This document shows, one piece after another, positions 26,625 through 35,277 of a stretch of 64,000 bases of DNA (positions are counted from its first letter, which is position 1; each line of letters opens with the position of its first letter). Under the pieces are notes generated by a model that searched no databases, had not been told where the DNA came from, and saw only the letters and a program-made list of their open reading frames with translations. The stretch comes from Thermogemmata fonticola (lineage in GTDB: Bacteria > Planctomycetota > Planctomycetia > Gemmatales > Gemmataceae): NCBI RefSeq assembly GCF_013694095.1, contig NZ_JACEFB010000015.1, forward strand, positions 1 to 64,000, given 5' to 3'. The translations under genes were made by a program, and so were the position numbers.

Positions 26625-28115
26625 ATGAGTGCAAGCCGGTCGGGACGGGTGTTGGCCGTGATTGCCGCTTTGCTCGGCTGGATGTTCGACGGTATGGAGA
26701 TGGGTTTGTTCCCGCTGGTGGGGCGGGATGCCTTGCGGGAATTGCTGGGGGCGGAGGCGGAACAAGCGGCACTGGACCTGTGGTATGGGGTGGTGCTGGC
26801 CTGCTTTCTGGTGGGGGCGGCGACGGGGGGCGTTCTCTTCGGCTATCTGGGGGACAAGTTCGGGCGCGTTCGCGCCATGACCTTGAGCATTCTCCTCTAT
26901 TCGCTCTGTAGCGGTTTGAGTGCGGCGGCGTCGGGACCGGCGGTGCTGGCCATCCTCCGCTTTCTCGGCGCCCTGGGCATGGGGGGGGAGTGGGCGTTGG
27001 GCGTCGCCTTGGTCATGGAGTTGTGGCCGGGAGCGTCCCGCGCTCTGCTTGCCGGTTTGATCGGCGCCTTCGGCAACCTGGGTTACACCATCTGCGGCGG
27101 GATGGCTTATGCTCTGCATCACCTGACCCCGGAGCAAGTCCAGCAGTCGCTTCTGGCGCTGGGCCTGCCCCAGGAGTGGACCCACGCCCTGACGGCCCAT
27201 CGCTACTGGCGCCTCCTCTTTCTGCTGGGGGCGATTCCCGCGTTGCTCACGCTGCTCATCCGTCTGTTTGTGCCGGAGTCGGACAAATGGGAACACGCGC
27301 GGCAAGCGGGCAAAGCCTTCCACTGGTCGGAGCGGGACCTTTTGGGCGTGCTGCTGGGGACGGCGTCGGCCTGTGGCGTGATCGCCTTGTGGGCGGCTCC
27401 GGCGGGTGCCTTGCCTTCCTCTGTGCGGCTGGCCGGCTCGCTCGTGGGTTTGCTCCTGGTGGTGGGGGGGTATTTGTATCCGGCGCGGGGTTATCTGCTG
27501 CGCAGCGGACTACCGGCGGTTCAGCGGCGCTGGGTGCTGGGCCGCATGCTTCTGGGGGCGGGTTTGAGCGGCGTGCCCCTTCTGGGCACCTGGGCCGGCC
27601 TGATGTGGATGTACATGTGGGTGGGGAAGCTGCCGGGCGGCGATGTCCCCGAAGCCAAACCGCTGCTGCAAATCATCTCGTCGGTCTCCGCCGCGGTGGG
27701 CTGTTTCCTGGCCGCCTTGCTTTGCGCCCCGCTGGGACGTCGAGCTGTCTATGCCGCCCTCTGCCTGCTGTCGCTCTTGACGATGGTCGGCTTCTACCGC
27801 CTCAATGACCATTACGGCACCACGTTCCTGCTCACCGCGGCGCTGATGAGCCTGGTCTCCGCCGCCTTCTACGGCTGGCTGCCACTCTACCTGCCGGAGC
27901 TATTCCCCACGGCGGTGCGGGCCACGGGCCAGGGTTTCGGCTTCAACTTCGGGCGGATCATCGCCGCTGCCGGCAATCTGCAAATGGCCAACCTCTTGGC
28001 CGCCTTCGACAACGACTACGCCCAAGCCTGCGCCGTCGTCGCCGCGGTGTACCTCGTCGGCCTTCTCCTCATCGCCCTCGCACCGGAAACCCGTGGCCGA
28101 CCTCTGCCGGAGTAA
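26625..28115 (+). CDS. MFS transporter (sugar/aromatic-acid transporter-like)
   Basis: 496 residues with 12 predicted transmembrane helices. The A-motif GYLGDKFGRVRAM is in loop 2-3, RFLGALGMGGEWALG in TM4-5, and a related RRAVYA in the second half. The sequence GMGGEWALGVALVMELWP matches the metabolite:H+ symporter/AAHS-type subgroup. ATG 26625 with GAGGA 7 bases upstream is preferred over the earlier in-frame ATG at 26592. A long cytoplasmic loop sits between TM6 and TM7. The substrate is unknown; the gene is monocistronic. Confidence 0.9.
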   Translation: MSASRSGRVLAVIAALLGWMFDGMEMGLFPLVGRDALRELLGAEAEQAALDLWYGVVLACFLVGAATGGVLFGYLGDKFGRVRAMTLSILLYSLCSGLSAAASGPAVLAILRFLGALGMGGEWALGVALVMELWPGASRALLAGLIGAFGNLGYTICGGMAYALHHLTPEQVQQSLLALGLPQEWTHALTAHRYWRLLFLLGAIPALLTLLIRLFVPESDKWEHARQAGKAFHWSERDLLGVLLGTASACGVIALWAAPAGALPSSVRLAGSLVGLLLVVGGYLYPARGYLLRSGLPAVQRRWVLGRMLLGAGLSGVPLLGTWAGLMWMYMWVGKLPGGDVPEAKPLLQIISSVSAAVGCFLAALLCAPLGRRAVYAALCLLSLLTMVGFYRLNDHYGTTFLLTAALMSLVSAAFYGWLPLYLPELFPTAVRATGQGFGFNFGRIIAAAGNLQMANLLAAFDNDYAQACAVVAAVYLVGLLLIALAPETRGRPLPE

Positions 28116-28771
28116 AAACGCGCGGATTCAGACCCCTTCGCCTCCTCCGGTGTGCCGCGGACCAACAGGAGAACACTTCCAAGCCAGGGGAAAGGCGGCC
28201 CCGTCATCCGCCCCAGGATGGGGACCCAAAAAAAGTAAAAAATTTCCGAACCGGAGGGCGGCCAACTGCGTCTTCTATCTTTGGGGGTAAGGGGGAACTC
28301 TGCCCATTTCGGGCCGGGGAAGCCTCGCTTCGGGAAAATCGAGGGTCCGTCGCGCAAGGAGGAGTATGCCCAGCGTTCAGAATAACGGGCCTGGTTCACC
28401 TATCTGTCTTAGGTGCGAAGAAACCCTCCTTTTTAAGAAGGAGGGTTGGTTCACCTATCTGTTTCCGTTTTAGTTGTGAAGAATCCTTCCTTAATTAAGT
28501 GGGGAATAAATCGGGGGAATTCTTCCCTTGAGGAAGGGGTCCGATCGGAAGAGTCCTATGTTGTCCTTCTAATGGAGGGTTTCATCGGATCGGGGGCAGA
28601 TGATCATCACCCTGATATGCAAACCGATGTTTGTTGGTTTTATCCCAGGGAAAGGAGGAACGGCAGCGGCAGGGAGCGAAAAGGGGAATTTTCCCAAAAT
28701 ATCCTTCAGCAGTCCGCGAAGGACTTCGGTAGACAACCCTGGTTCCCGGAAAGGAGAAGGGACCAACGCAC
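28116..28771. other. Intergenic with hairpin and short direct repeats
   Basis: AACCCTCCTT/AAGGAGGGTT form a strong hairpin at about 28422-28447 flanked by two copies of GGTTCACCTATCTGT (28393 and 28447). No gene is supported. It may serve as an MFS terminator region, though no T-run follows the hairpin. Confidence 0.4.
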
Positions 28772-29279
28772 GAGCCACGGTGGGCACTGCGGATGTTCTG
28801 GCGGGGCGGTTCGGGAAAAAATCGAGATTTTCGGGGAATAATCCGACCGCTCTGCATCTAGTGTGTGGAAAGAGCCAGAGGGCGGCCGGCAACCGGCGAA
28901 CGCCAGCGACCCCGGCGAGTGACACGCCATGAACATCAACCGCATGGTTTCACCTCCCGAACACTGCTCGGAGCGCCAGGTTCCCGGTTCCCTCGGTGCG
29001 ATCAGGGGAGCCGTGGCGGCAGCGGCCTTCCCCGATTTCCTGTTCCTGTGGGAGGATTGCATCTTGCATTACTCGCTACGCCCAGCGATTGCCTCGATGC
29101 CATCCGCTGGTCTTGGCATCCTGTCATTTCAGAGTCTCTATTTCCACTAAGTTGTGGAGATATGGCTCTGTCTTACGTAGTTTGGACTGACTTTTTCTGT
29201 TGACCCTCAGCGGGTTTTTTGAGCTAGGTTCTTTGCTCGAAGGTTTGTGCTTGACCGCATGACCTCAGAGTGCGGGGGA
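28772..29279 (+). repeat. ~508-bp direct duplication, copy 1
   Basis: From GAGCCACGGTGGGCACTGCG to CTCAGAGTGCGGGG it matches 29635-30147 almost base for base. Near its 3' end is ACCC-TCAGC-GGGTTTTTTG, a weak terminator-like hairpin on the plus strand. Another structured part, GGCGGCCGGCAACCGGCG, lies at about 28881. Frames open on both strands but show no coding signal, so a structured RNA is an alternative. Confidence 0.85.
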
Positions 29280-29437
29280 TTGTTTGGTGCTCTGGGAACG
29301 AGCTAAACGCGGCTTGTTCAGTTATCCAGCTACGACGGAGGTCTCCTAATAATGTCCATCCGCCGTTGACGAATGAACTAGTGGATCTCAGTAAGTTTAG
29401 TGTCCAAAACGAAGACTCTAATTGAAAGGAGAAAAAC

Positions 29438-29626
29438 ATGTTTGACTGGCTATTTGCCAAAAAAACCAAGACGGTCCACACCCGCAAAGGTTGGTTCGGT
29501 GATCGAATCACCGATGTGACCTACCACGATACCGGCCGGAAGGTTCGTTACCGGACCCGTCCGGGCATCTTCGGTGGAAAGGTCACAAAGGCCTACGAAC
29601 TGCGAAAAGGCAAGAAGAAAAATTGA
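29438..29626 (+). CDS. Small basic protein between the two duplicated segments
   Basis: 62 residues starting MFDWLFAKKTKTVHTRKG, with an excellent Shine-Dalgarno (GAAAGGAGAAAAAC before ATG). Very Lys/Arg-rich with alternating strand-like segments (ITDVTYHDTGRKVRYRTRPG), ending GKKKN. It looks like a small SH3-like or nucleic-acid-binding fold, but no family is recognised. The codon use is more AT-rich than the neighbouring metabolic genes. It stands exactly between the two 510-bp repeats and upstream of the ECF sigma gene. Confidence 0.7.
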   Translation: MFDWLFAKKTKTVHTRKGWFGDRITDVTYHDTGRKVRYRTRPGIFGGKVTKAYELRKGKKKN

Positions 29627-29634
29627 CCGCTGAG

Positions 29635-30147
29635 AGCCACGGTGGGCACTGCGGATGTTCTGGCGGGGCGGTTCGGGAAAAAATCGAGATTTTCGGGGAA
29701 TAATCCGACCGCTCTGCATCTAGTGTGTGGAAAGAGCCAGAGGGCGGCCGGCAACCGGCGAACGCCAGCGACCCCGGCGAGTGACACGCCATGAACATCA
29801 ACCGCATGGTTTCACCTCCCGAACACTGCTCGGAGCGCCAGGTTCCCGGTTCCGGTTCCCTCGGTGCGATCAGGGGAGCCGTGGCGGCAGCGGCCTGCCC
29901 CGATTTCCTGTTCCTGTGGGAGGATTGCATCTTGCATTACTCGCTACGCCCAGCGATTGCCTCGATGCCATCCGCTGGTCTTGGCATCCTGTCATTTCAG
30001 AGTCTCTATTTCCACTAAGTTGTGGAGATATGGCTCTGTCTTACGTAGTTTGGACTGACTTTTTCTGTTGACCCTCAGCGGGTTTTTTGAGCTAGGTTCT
30101 TTGCTCGAAGGTTTGTGCTTGACCGCATGACCTCAGAGTGCGGGGAC
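29635..30147 (+). repeat. ~513-bp direct duplication, copy 2
   Basis: Copy 2 of the element at 28772. It differs mainly by a six-base insertion (GGTTCC, tandem with an existing GGTTCC) and a few substitutions. The same terminator-like ACCCTCAGCGGGTTTTTTG lies near 30070-30088. Confidence 0.85.
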
Positions 30148-30365
30148 TTCTTGGTGTGATTTAGGAGCTGAGCCGGTCGCCGAAGCCGTCCGGATGGGAC
30201 TGCTTCTGTGGTTGCCGGCCGAGGTGTCCCGCCGTCGAACCTCGATGAACTCCCCTGGACCAGGGACCACCTGAAGTGCGGCGGGAGGCGGTCCTGCGTG
30301 CCCGAAGCCGAGGCGTGTCTCGTGCCGAGGGCGAAACATTCCGGGACATCAACTAAGGAGAACAC

Positions 30366-30995
30366 ATGACCCAAGACACGATCGAGCTGATTCTGCAAGT
30401 GCAAAATGGCGACAAAAAAGCGTTCGACAAATTGTACAGTCAATACTACCAAAAATTGCTTCGATATATTTCTGATCTTTGCCGCAAGGCCAATTTAGCC
30501 AACGAAGATGAAGACATTGTTCAGGAAACATTTCTCAAGGTATGGCAAAAATTGAAAACGCTCAAGGACCCCAAAGCTTTCGAAAGCTGGTTGACAAAAA
30601 TTGCGAAAAATATCGTCTATCGCCATACGAAGAAAAAAATTCGAGATAAGAAAAGCTTGCGGCGTTCGGTGAGCAGCGGTATTCGTCAGGTCATTCGCGG
30701 CGGTGTCAACCCAACCGATTCTGGGGAGGTGGGTTGGGAAGATCAAGCTTACAATCCTGAGCAAACCGATCCCATGGACGGAGTCGCTGACCGGGAAATG
30801 TGCGAGACGCTCCGCCAAGTGCTGCCGCACCTTTCGCCACTCCATCGCAAAGTTGTGGAAGAGCACTATTTGAACGGCCGTTTGGTCGCGGAGATTGCCC
30901 AGGAGCTGAACAAGCCGGAAGGCACCATCAAGCGTCTGCTCTACGAAGCCCGTGCGGTGTTGCGCGCCCCGCTGGCCCACAAGCTGTCCTTCTGA
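30366..30995 (+). CDS. ECF-type RNA polymerase sigma factor
   Basis: 209 residues with sigma-70 region 2 (AFDKLYSQYYQKLLRYI then DEDIVQETFLKVWQKL, about 19-62) and region 4 (LSPLHRKVVEEHYLNG then EIAQELNKPEGTIKRLLYEA, about 156-195). The linker (90-145) is longer than usual. Such factors direct RNA polymerase to alternative promoters. No anti-sigma factor, kinase or C-terminal extension lies next to it, so its control is not visible. ATG 30366 follows AAGGAG by 6 bases. The first half is Lys-rich and AT-richer than surrounding genes. Confidence 0.92.
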   Translation: MTQDTIELILQVQNGDKKAFDKLYSQYYQKLLRYISDLCRKANLANEDEDIVQETFLKVWQKLKTLKDPKAFESWLTKIAKNIVYRHTKKKIRDKKSLRRSVSSGIRQVIRGGVNPTDSGEVGWEDQAYNPEQTDPMDGVADREMCETLRQVLPHLSPLHRKVVEEHYLNGRLVAEIAQELNKPEGTIKRLLYEARAVLRAPLAHKLSF

Positions 30996-31357
30996 TCGGC
31001 CTGTTTTGGCTGGAAGGCCTCGTGCCTGTCATCCGGGGGCGGGCGCGGCATCGGGTCTTGGTTTTTCTTGTGACTTTTACACACCGTCCCCTTGTTTCTG
31101 CTGAAAGGTCTTCTCGACCGTTTGCCGCTGCCCTTCCTTCTTACCTTCCCTCTTACTTTTTCCTATCCCCTGCGGGTGCTATTGCTCTTCTCCTGGCTTT
31201 GCTTGTTCGCGAACATCTCCTCGCGCTTCGCGACTGTCCCTCCCTTTCTCGCCTTACGTCCCGGCTGCCCTTTCCCTCTCGGTAGGATGAGGAAAGGACT
31301 AAGGGCGGAGGCGGATTTTCCCCTGCGGATGAGGAGGGGGAACGGTTGGAGGACAGG

Positions 31358-31405
31358 AAAAAAATGGGCGGCCTCCCGCTGTCCGCGTCCGAAGGAGGGG
31401 AGGCC
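31358..31405 (-). terminator. Intrinsic terminator of the PEP-CTERM gene
   Basis: On the minus strand GGCCTCCC and GGGAGGCC form an 8-bp stem followed shortly by a run of seven T (31358-31364 read as A on the plus strand). It lies about 55 bp beyond the stop codon at 31459. The rest of 30996-31357 is pyrimidine-rich and holds no recognised gene. Confidence 0.7.
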
Positions 31406-31458
31406 GGTAGGAGGCTGCGGTTTGCGTCAAAGTTTGCTAGCGAGATGTCAGGAGAGTG

Positions 31459-32088
31459 TCAGCGACGGCGGAGCATCCGGGCGGCGCCGATCAGGGGCAA
31501 TCCCAGGGCAGCCAAGGCCAGCGTGGCTGGTTCCGGCACTCCTGGCGTGGGGCCTTGGCTTCCGGTTGGCGTGATCGTTTCCGTGATGTTGTTGTCGATA
31601 ACGCCGTCGGCAGCTCGCGGATTGGTCGCGGTGAAGAAGCTGGGCTTGCTCGACGAATAGAGCGAGGTGGCCATGAAGTTGCCCAACGTGAGCTGGCCGG
31701 CGGGGATCGTGGGGCCGTTGTAAGTCCAGGTCAGGTTGACGATGCCGGGATCATCCGTGGGACTGAGCAGGGGCGGGGTCTGGCCGGTCAGGTTGGTGGA
31801 GACGCTCCAGTAGGCGGCGTAGCTCGCGTCCGGCCCGGTGGCGCTGACCTTAGCCGAACCCGCGATGTACCCCTCGAAGTCGTAGATGGTGAAGTAATCT
31901 CCCGCTTTCAGTTGCATATCGGTGGGCAGAACCACCGAGTAGGTCCAGCGGAAATTGCCGGATTCGGGTTGCACCGTGACCGAAACGGGGAGCAAGCCAG
32001 CCCGAGCCTGCCCCAAACTCAAGGCGAGCATGGCCAGGCCCACACCCGCGTAGGCGAGCCGGCGCGTCCAGAACAAACGTTGTGTCAT
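31459..32088 (-). CDS. PEP-CTERM sorting-domain protein (paralogue 1)
   Basis: 209 residues from ATG 32088 (GGAGGA 8 bases upstream). It has a signal peptide (LAYAGVGLAMLALSLGQARA), a beta-rich body with the conserved block LKAGDYFTIYDFEGYI, and a C-terminal VPEPATLALAALGLPLIG transmembrane segment followed by RMLRRR. VPEP plus helix plus Arg cluster is the PEP-CTERM signal, cleaved by exosortase, so the protein is exported and anchored or released. The paralogue lies 1.6 kb away beyond the methyltransferase. No exosortase is in the window. Confidence 0.88.
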   Translation of the reverse strand: MTQRLFWTRRLAYAGVGLAMLALSLGQARAGLLPVSVTVQPESGNFRWTYSVVLPTDMQLKAGDYFTIYDFEGYIAGSAKVSATGPDASYAAYWSVSTNLTGQTPPLLSPTDDPGIVNLTWTYNGPTIPAGQLTLGNFMATSLYSSSKPSFFTATNPRAADGVIDNNITETITPTGSQGPTPGVPEPATLALAALGLPLIGAARMLRRR

Positions 32089-32263
32089 CGAAATGATCCT
32101 CCGTGTCAGGCGACTCCTCGGTGTGCACGGCCCGTCCATCGGGCCGCCGCTCCCGCCCGCCGTTTCCCTCCGTCGGCGGCGAGCCGGGTGGCTTTCCAAG
32201 CGGGACTGTATTACCGCCAGCAACGCTTCCTTGTCAACGCCACTTCCCGCTCCCTGCCGCTGG

Positions 32264-32364
32264 GGTGCAACCAAATTCTCTGGGGGTTCCCTGCCGGGCA
32301 GCTCTGCTAGTCTGGGGAAACACCTCGCGGCTTCAGCCCCCACCCCCAGAGAATCTAGTTACAC
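32264..32364 (+). mobile_element. MITE-like element, copy B with apparent 11-bp target duplication
   Basis: It is the same element as at 18284, with imperfect terminal inverted repeats (GTGCAACCAAATTCTCTGGG / its partner ending AATCTAGTTACAC). The 11 bases CCTGCCGCTGG occur immediately on both sides (32253-32263 and 32365-32375), consistent with a target-site duplication made on insertion. Confidence 0.8.
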
Positions 32365-32552
32365 CCTGCCGCTGGAGCTTTCCCGCCTCTGGGCATTCTG
32401 CCCCAAGACTTTCCCGTACCGGGCCGAACCGCGGAAGGCGGCGCGAGGGGAACGCGATTTTCGCCAGCGGGGGAAAGGGTGGCATCTTCAGCGTCTGGGA
32501 GAAGGGGCGTTTTGAACCTCGCTGACCTTGCGCTGGTCTTGTCCCGGCGGGG

Positions 32553-33458
32553 TTAGAGGACATTTCCCAGGGAAAGCCACAGTTCCCTCTGCGGGCGGGC
32601 TTGGAGGCGGCGGGCGGCGGCTTGGGCATACGCCGGGTTCAACTCGATGAGGATGCAGCGGCGGCCCAGTTCCTGCGCAGCCAGGGCGGTGGTGCCGGAA
32701 CCGGCGAAGGGATCGAGCACCGTCTCCCCCGGACGAGTGGCCAGCAGGATACAGCGGCGGGCCAGGTCCTTGGGAAAGGCTGCGGGATGATCGCTGCTAT
32801 TAGGTTCGGAACCGAGCAGCCAGTAGTTCTTCAGGTTTGCCCCGCTGGGTTCGCGCACGGCCTGGTGGTCGTAGAAGTAGCCGGGCTGCTGGGCGAAGAG
32901 GAAGATGTCCTCCGTAGCTCGGCTGGGGCGGTTGCGCACGCTTTCGGGCATCGGCGTCTTTTTGATCCAGACGATGTGGCTGCGCAGGATCCAGCCGTCC
33001 TCTTGCAGAGCAAAGGCCACGCGCCAGGGCAGGCCGAGCAGGTCCCGATCTTTGAGTCCCCAGCATGCGGGAACCCGGCAGTTCCGCTTCTGGATGAGCT
33101 TGCGGGTGTTGCCGACGCGGGCGTTGGGGCCATGCCGGCCTGTGCCGCCGTTGCGGGCGTAACCATCTCCGATGTTGAGCCAGAGCGTCCCCTCCGGCCG
33201 CAAAATCCGACGGACCTCGCGGAAGATGGCCACCAGATGAGCAACATACTCCGCCGGCGACGGCTCGCTGCCGAGCTGCTCCGGATGCTCATAATCCCGC
33301 AGGCCCCAATACGGCGGGGAGGTGATGCAGCACTGCACCGACTCGCTGGGCAACAACGGTAGAAGTTTCCGGCAATCGCCGATGAGCAGCCGCGTCTCCC
33401 CGATGTGCACTTCCGCGTGCTCCACAAACTGGCCCCCAGGAGAGAACCCCTTGTCCAT
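32553..33458 (-). CDS. Site-specific DNA methyltransferase (TSPPYW class)
   Basis: About 301 residues. Catalytic motif IV is TSPPYW (residues 46-51), motif I is DPFAGSGTT near residue 245 with IELNPAYAQAA after it, so the order is the beta-class arrangement. TSPPY is typical of N4-cytosine methyltransferases, although some N6-adenine enzymes share it. The target-recognition segment is between them. The start is uncertain (33458, 33494 or 33512); the weak ribosome-binding sites do not decide. No restriction endonuclease is adjacent, so it looks like an orphan methyltransferase. Confidence 0.9.
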   Translation of the reverse strand: MDKGFSPGGQFVEHAEVHIGETRLLIGDCRKLLPLLPSESVQCCITSPPYWGLRDYEHPEQLGSEPSPAEYVAHLVAIFREVRRILRPEGTLWLNIGDGYARNGGTGRHGPNARVGNTRKLIQKRNCRVPACWGLKDRDLLGLPWRVAFALQEDGWILRSHIVWIKKTPMPESVRNRPSRATEDIFLFAQQPGYFYDHQAVREPSGANLKNYWLLGSEPNSSDHPAAFPKDLARRCILLATRPGETVLDPFAGSGTTALAAQELGRRCILIELNPAYAQAAARRLQARPQRELWLSLGNVL

Positions 33459-33737
33459 ACGCTGCTCTGACTCAGACGAGGATGGCTTCTGCATCCGCCA
33501 CCGTTTCCACACTCGACCCTACTCTCACTCCCGATTCTACACCTCCACTCCCGGCTCACCAAGCGAAGCTGCGCTCCTCTTACTTAGAACTTCCCGGCAA
33601 AAGGGAACTAAGAAAATCACGATTCAGCAATGGAGTGATTCTCAGGGGAGAGAGTCTCTGGGCGCGAGGCGGACCGGGAAGAAGGGAAGCGAGTGGAGGT
33701 TGGGCGATTCCTTCTGGCAGGATCGGCGGTGGGCCGG

Positions 33738-34337
33738 TCAGGGGTGGCGGCGCCAGAAGCCGAGCAGGGGTAAGCCCAGGGCGGCCAGCACCCAGGCGGC
33801 CGGCTCCGGCACCGGCGGCGGCGGGGGCGGCGCCTTCGGCGTGGGCACCGTCGTCGGCGTGATGTTGTGGTCATTGTAGCCACCGACCGTTCCCGTCCGC
33901 GCTGTAAACCAGGACTCCTTGGTGTCCGGATAGATCGACAGTGCCCAGAAGTTCCCCAGACCCGTCTGGGCGGCGCCGAGGACTGGCCCGTGATAGGTCC
34001 AGGTCAGATTGGGGATGCGGGGATCGTCCATGGGCAGCACGCCGGGCGGTGTCGGGCCAGTGCCACTGCTGGAAAAGCTCCAGTAACTGGCGTAAGGCGT
34101 GCCACCCACCTGGTCGCTTCCGGGGACGAAGCCGTCGAAGTCGTAAATGGTGAAGTAGTCCCCCGGACGGAGCAAGGCGTCGCTGGGCAGCACAATGGCG
34201 TAGGTGAAGCGATAGTAGCCGCCATCCGGCAGGACGGAGACCCGCACAGGAACCAAGCCGGCCTGAAGCGGCGCCGCTACTCCCAGCGTCAGCAGCAGCG
34301 GAATGGCGAACCCACGACCACGACAAAATCCCGACAT
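33738..34337 (-). CDS. PEP-CTERM sorting-domain protein (paralogue 2)
   Basis: 199 residues from ATG 34337 (AAGGAG at 7 bases). Signal peptide (AIPLLLTLGVAAPLQA), a body sharing LVPVRVSV, YRFTYAIVLPSD and RPGDYFTIYDFDGFVPG with paralogue 1, a run of seven prolines, then VPEPAAWVLAALGLPLLGFWRRHP. It is an exported, exosortase-processed protein. The conserved GDYFTIYDF(D/E)G block marks a family of extracellular planctomycete proteins of unknown role. The N-terminal 59-residue extension in the longer frame lacks coding character. Confidence 0.88.
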   Translation of the reverse strand: MSGFCRGRGFAIPLLLTLGVAAPLQAGLVPVRVSVLPDGGYYRFTYAIVLPSDALLRPGDYFTIYDFDGFVPGSDQVGGTPYASYWSFSSSGTGPTPPGVLPMDDPRIPNLTWTYHGPVLGAAQTGLGNFWALSIYPDTKESWFTARTGTVGGYNDHNITPTTVPTPKAPPPPPPVPEPAAWVLAALGLPLLGFWRRHP

Positions 34338-34579
34338 CGAGTTTCTCCTTGGGTGAATCTTCGGGCGGTAGAGTTTGGCCCTGGCGGAACTCTTCAGCCA
34401 GTTCCTGCATCGCGGCCCAAGGTAGCACTTCTGGAATTCGCGGGTCAAGGGGGATTGCGTTGCGGTCGAAAGCGAGCGGAACAGGGGAGGTTGGCGAGGA
34501 AAAAGGAGGGACAAAGGGGCGAACGAAACAGGGGCGGACTTGGGAGAGAGGCAGCGGCGCAGGAGACCAAGGAACCGGC

Positions 34580-35224
34580 TTAGGGGCTGGGGGTGGAGTC
34601 GGACGGCGGGGGCAGAAGGGAAGACGGGGCGGGGGGTGCGGTGCTTGGCGGCGGGACGGCGAGGGGCAAGTGCGGGGCGGAATCGCTGGGGTCGAGAGTC
34701 GGCCAGCTTGGTGCTGCTTCGGGGCTGGCTTTGTCCGCCGGGGCAATGATCAAGGGCTTGATCTCGCCGCTGTGAATGTCCACCACGATGCAGGTGCGGG
34801 GATTGGCCCGAAAGAGGGCGCCGGGATTGGCTACCAATGTGCGGCCGGTGCGGTGCTGTTCCCGCATGTGGGTGTGGCCGTAGAAGAGGTAGTCGAAGTA
34901 ATCCGCCATTTCCAACTGGCGCAGGTGCCGCCGTTCGTGGCTGTGCAGCCAGGCGATGCGTTTGCCGCCGATTTCCAGCGCGCCGAAGGTCTCGAAGTGC
35001 ACGCCGCCGATCTGCTTGATGGCCCGCGCTAGCTCCTGACGCTGGCGATCCCAGTTCCCGAAAACGAAGTAAGTCGGCACGGGACGAAACGCCTCGACCG
35101 CAGCCACCGACTCGATGTCCCCGCAGTGCAGGATCAGTTCGACCTGATGTTCCTGGAGACGGCGCACGGCTTCCGCAATCGCTTCGTGGCGATCATGGGT
35201 ATCGCTGACCACACCAATGCGCAT
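34580..35224 (-). CDS. YfcE/MJ0936-type metallophosphoesterase
   Basis: 214 residues from ATG 35224. The calcineurin-like metal-site motifs appear in order: SDTHD (Asp8, His10), HCGDIES, FGNWDR, LHSHERRHL and YGHTHM (GHTH), then VANPGALF. These bind a dinuclear metal centre and hydrolyse phosphodiesters. The enzyme part ends at about residue 160. The last 50 residues are a Pro/Ser/Ala-rich tail not normal for the family. Cytosolic; substrate unknown. Confidence 0.92.
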   Translation of the reverse strand: MRIGVVSDTHDRHEAIAEAVRRLQEHQVELILHCGDIESVAAVEAFRPVPTYFVFGNWDRQRQELARAIKQIGGVHFETFGALEIGGKRIAWLHSHERRHLRQLEMADYFDYLFYGHTHMREQHRTGRTLVANPGALFRANPRTCIVVDIHSGEIKPLIIAPADKASPEAAPSWPTLDPSDSAPHLPLAVPPPSTAPPAPSSLLPPPSDSTPSP

Positions 35225-35277
35225 ACCGTCCCCCACACGTGTTCTTCATCCTCCGGCTCCTGCCACCATTTTTAATC

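Noticed and set aside
28929-29150. 73-residue frame inside each copy of the 510-bp duplication
   Set aside because: Frames on both strands are equally open, no ribosome-binding site is convincing, and the six-base difference keeps every frame open, so it gives no coding evidence.
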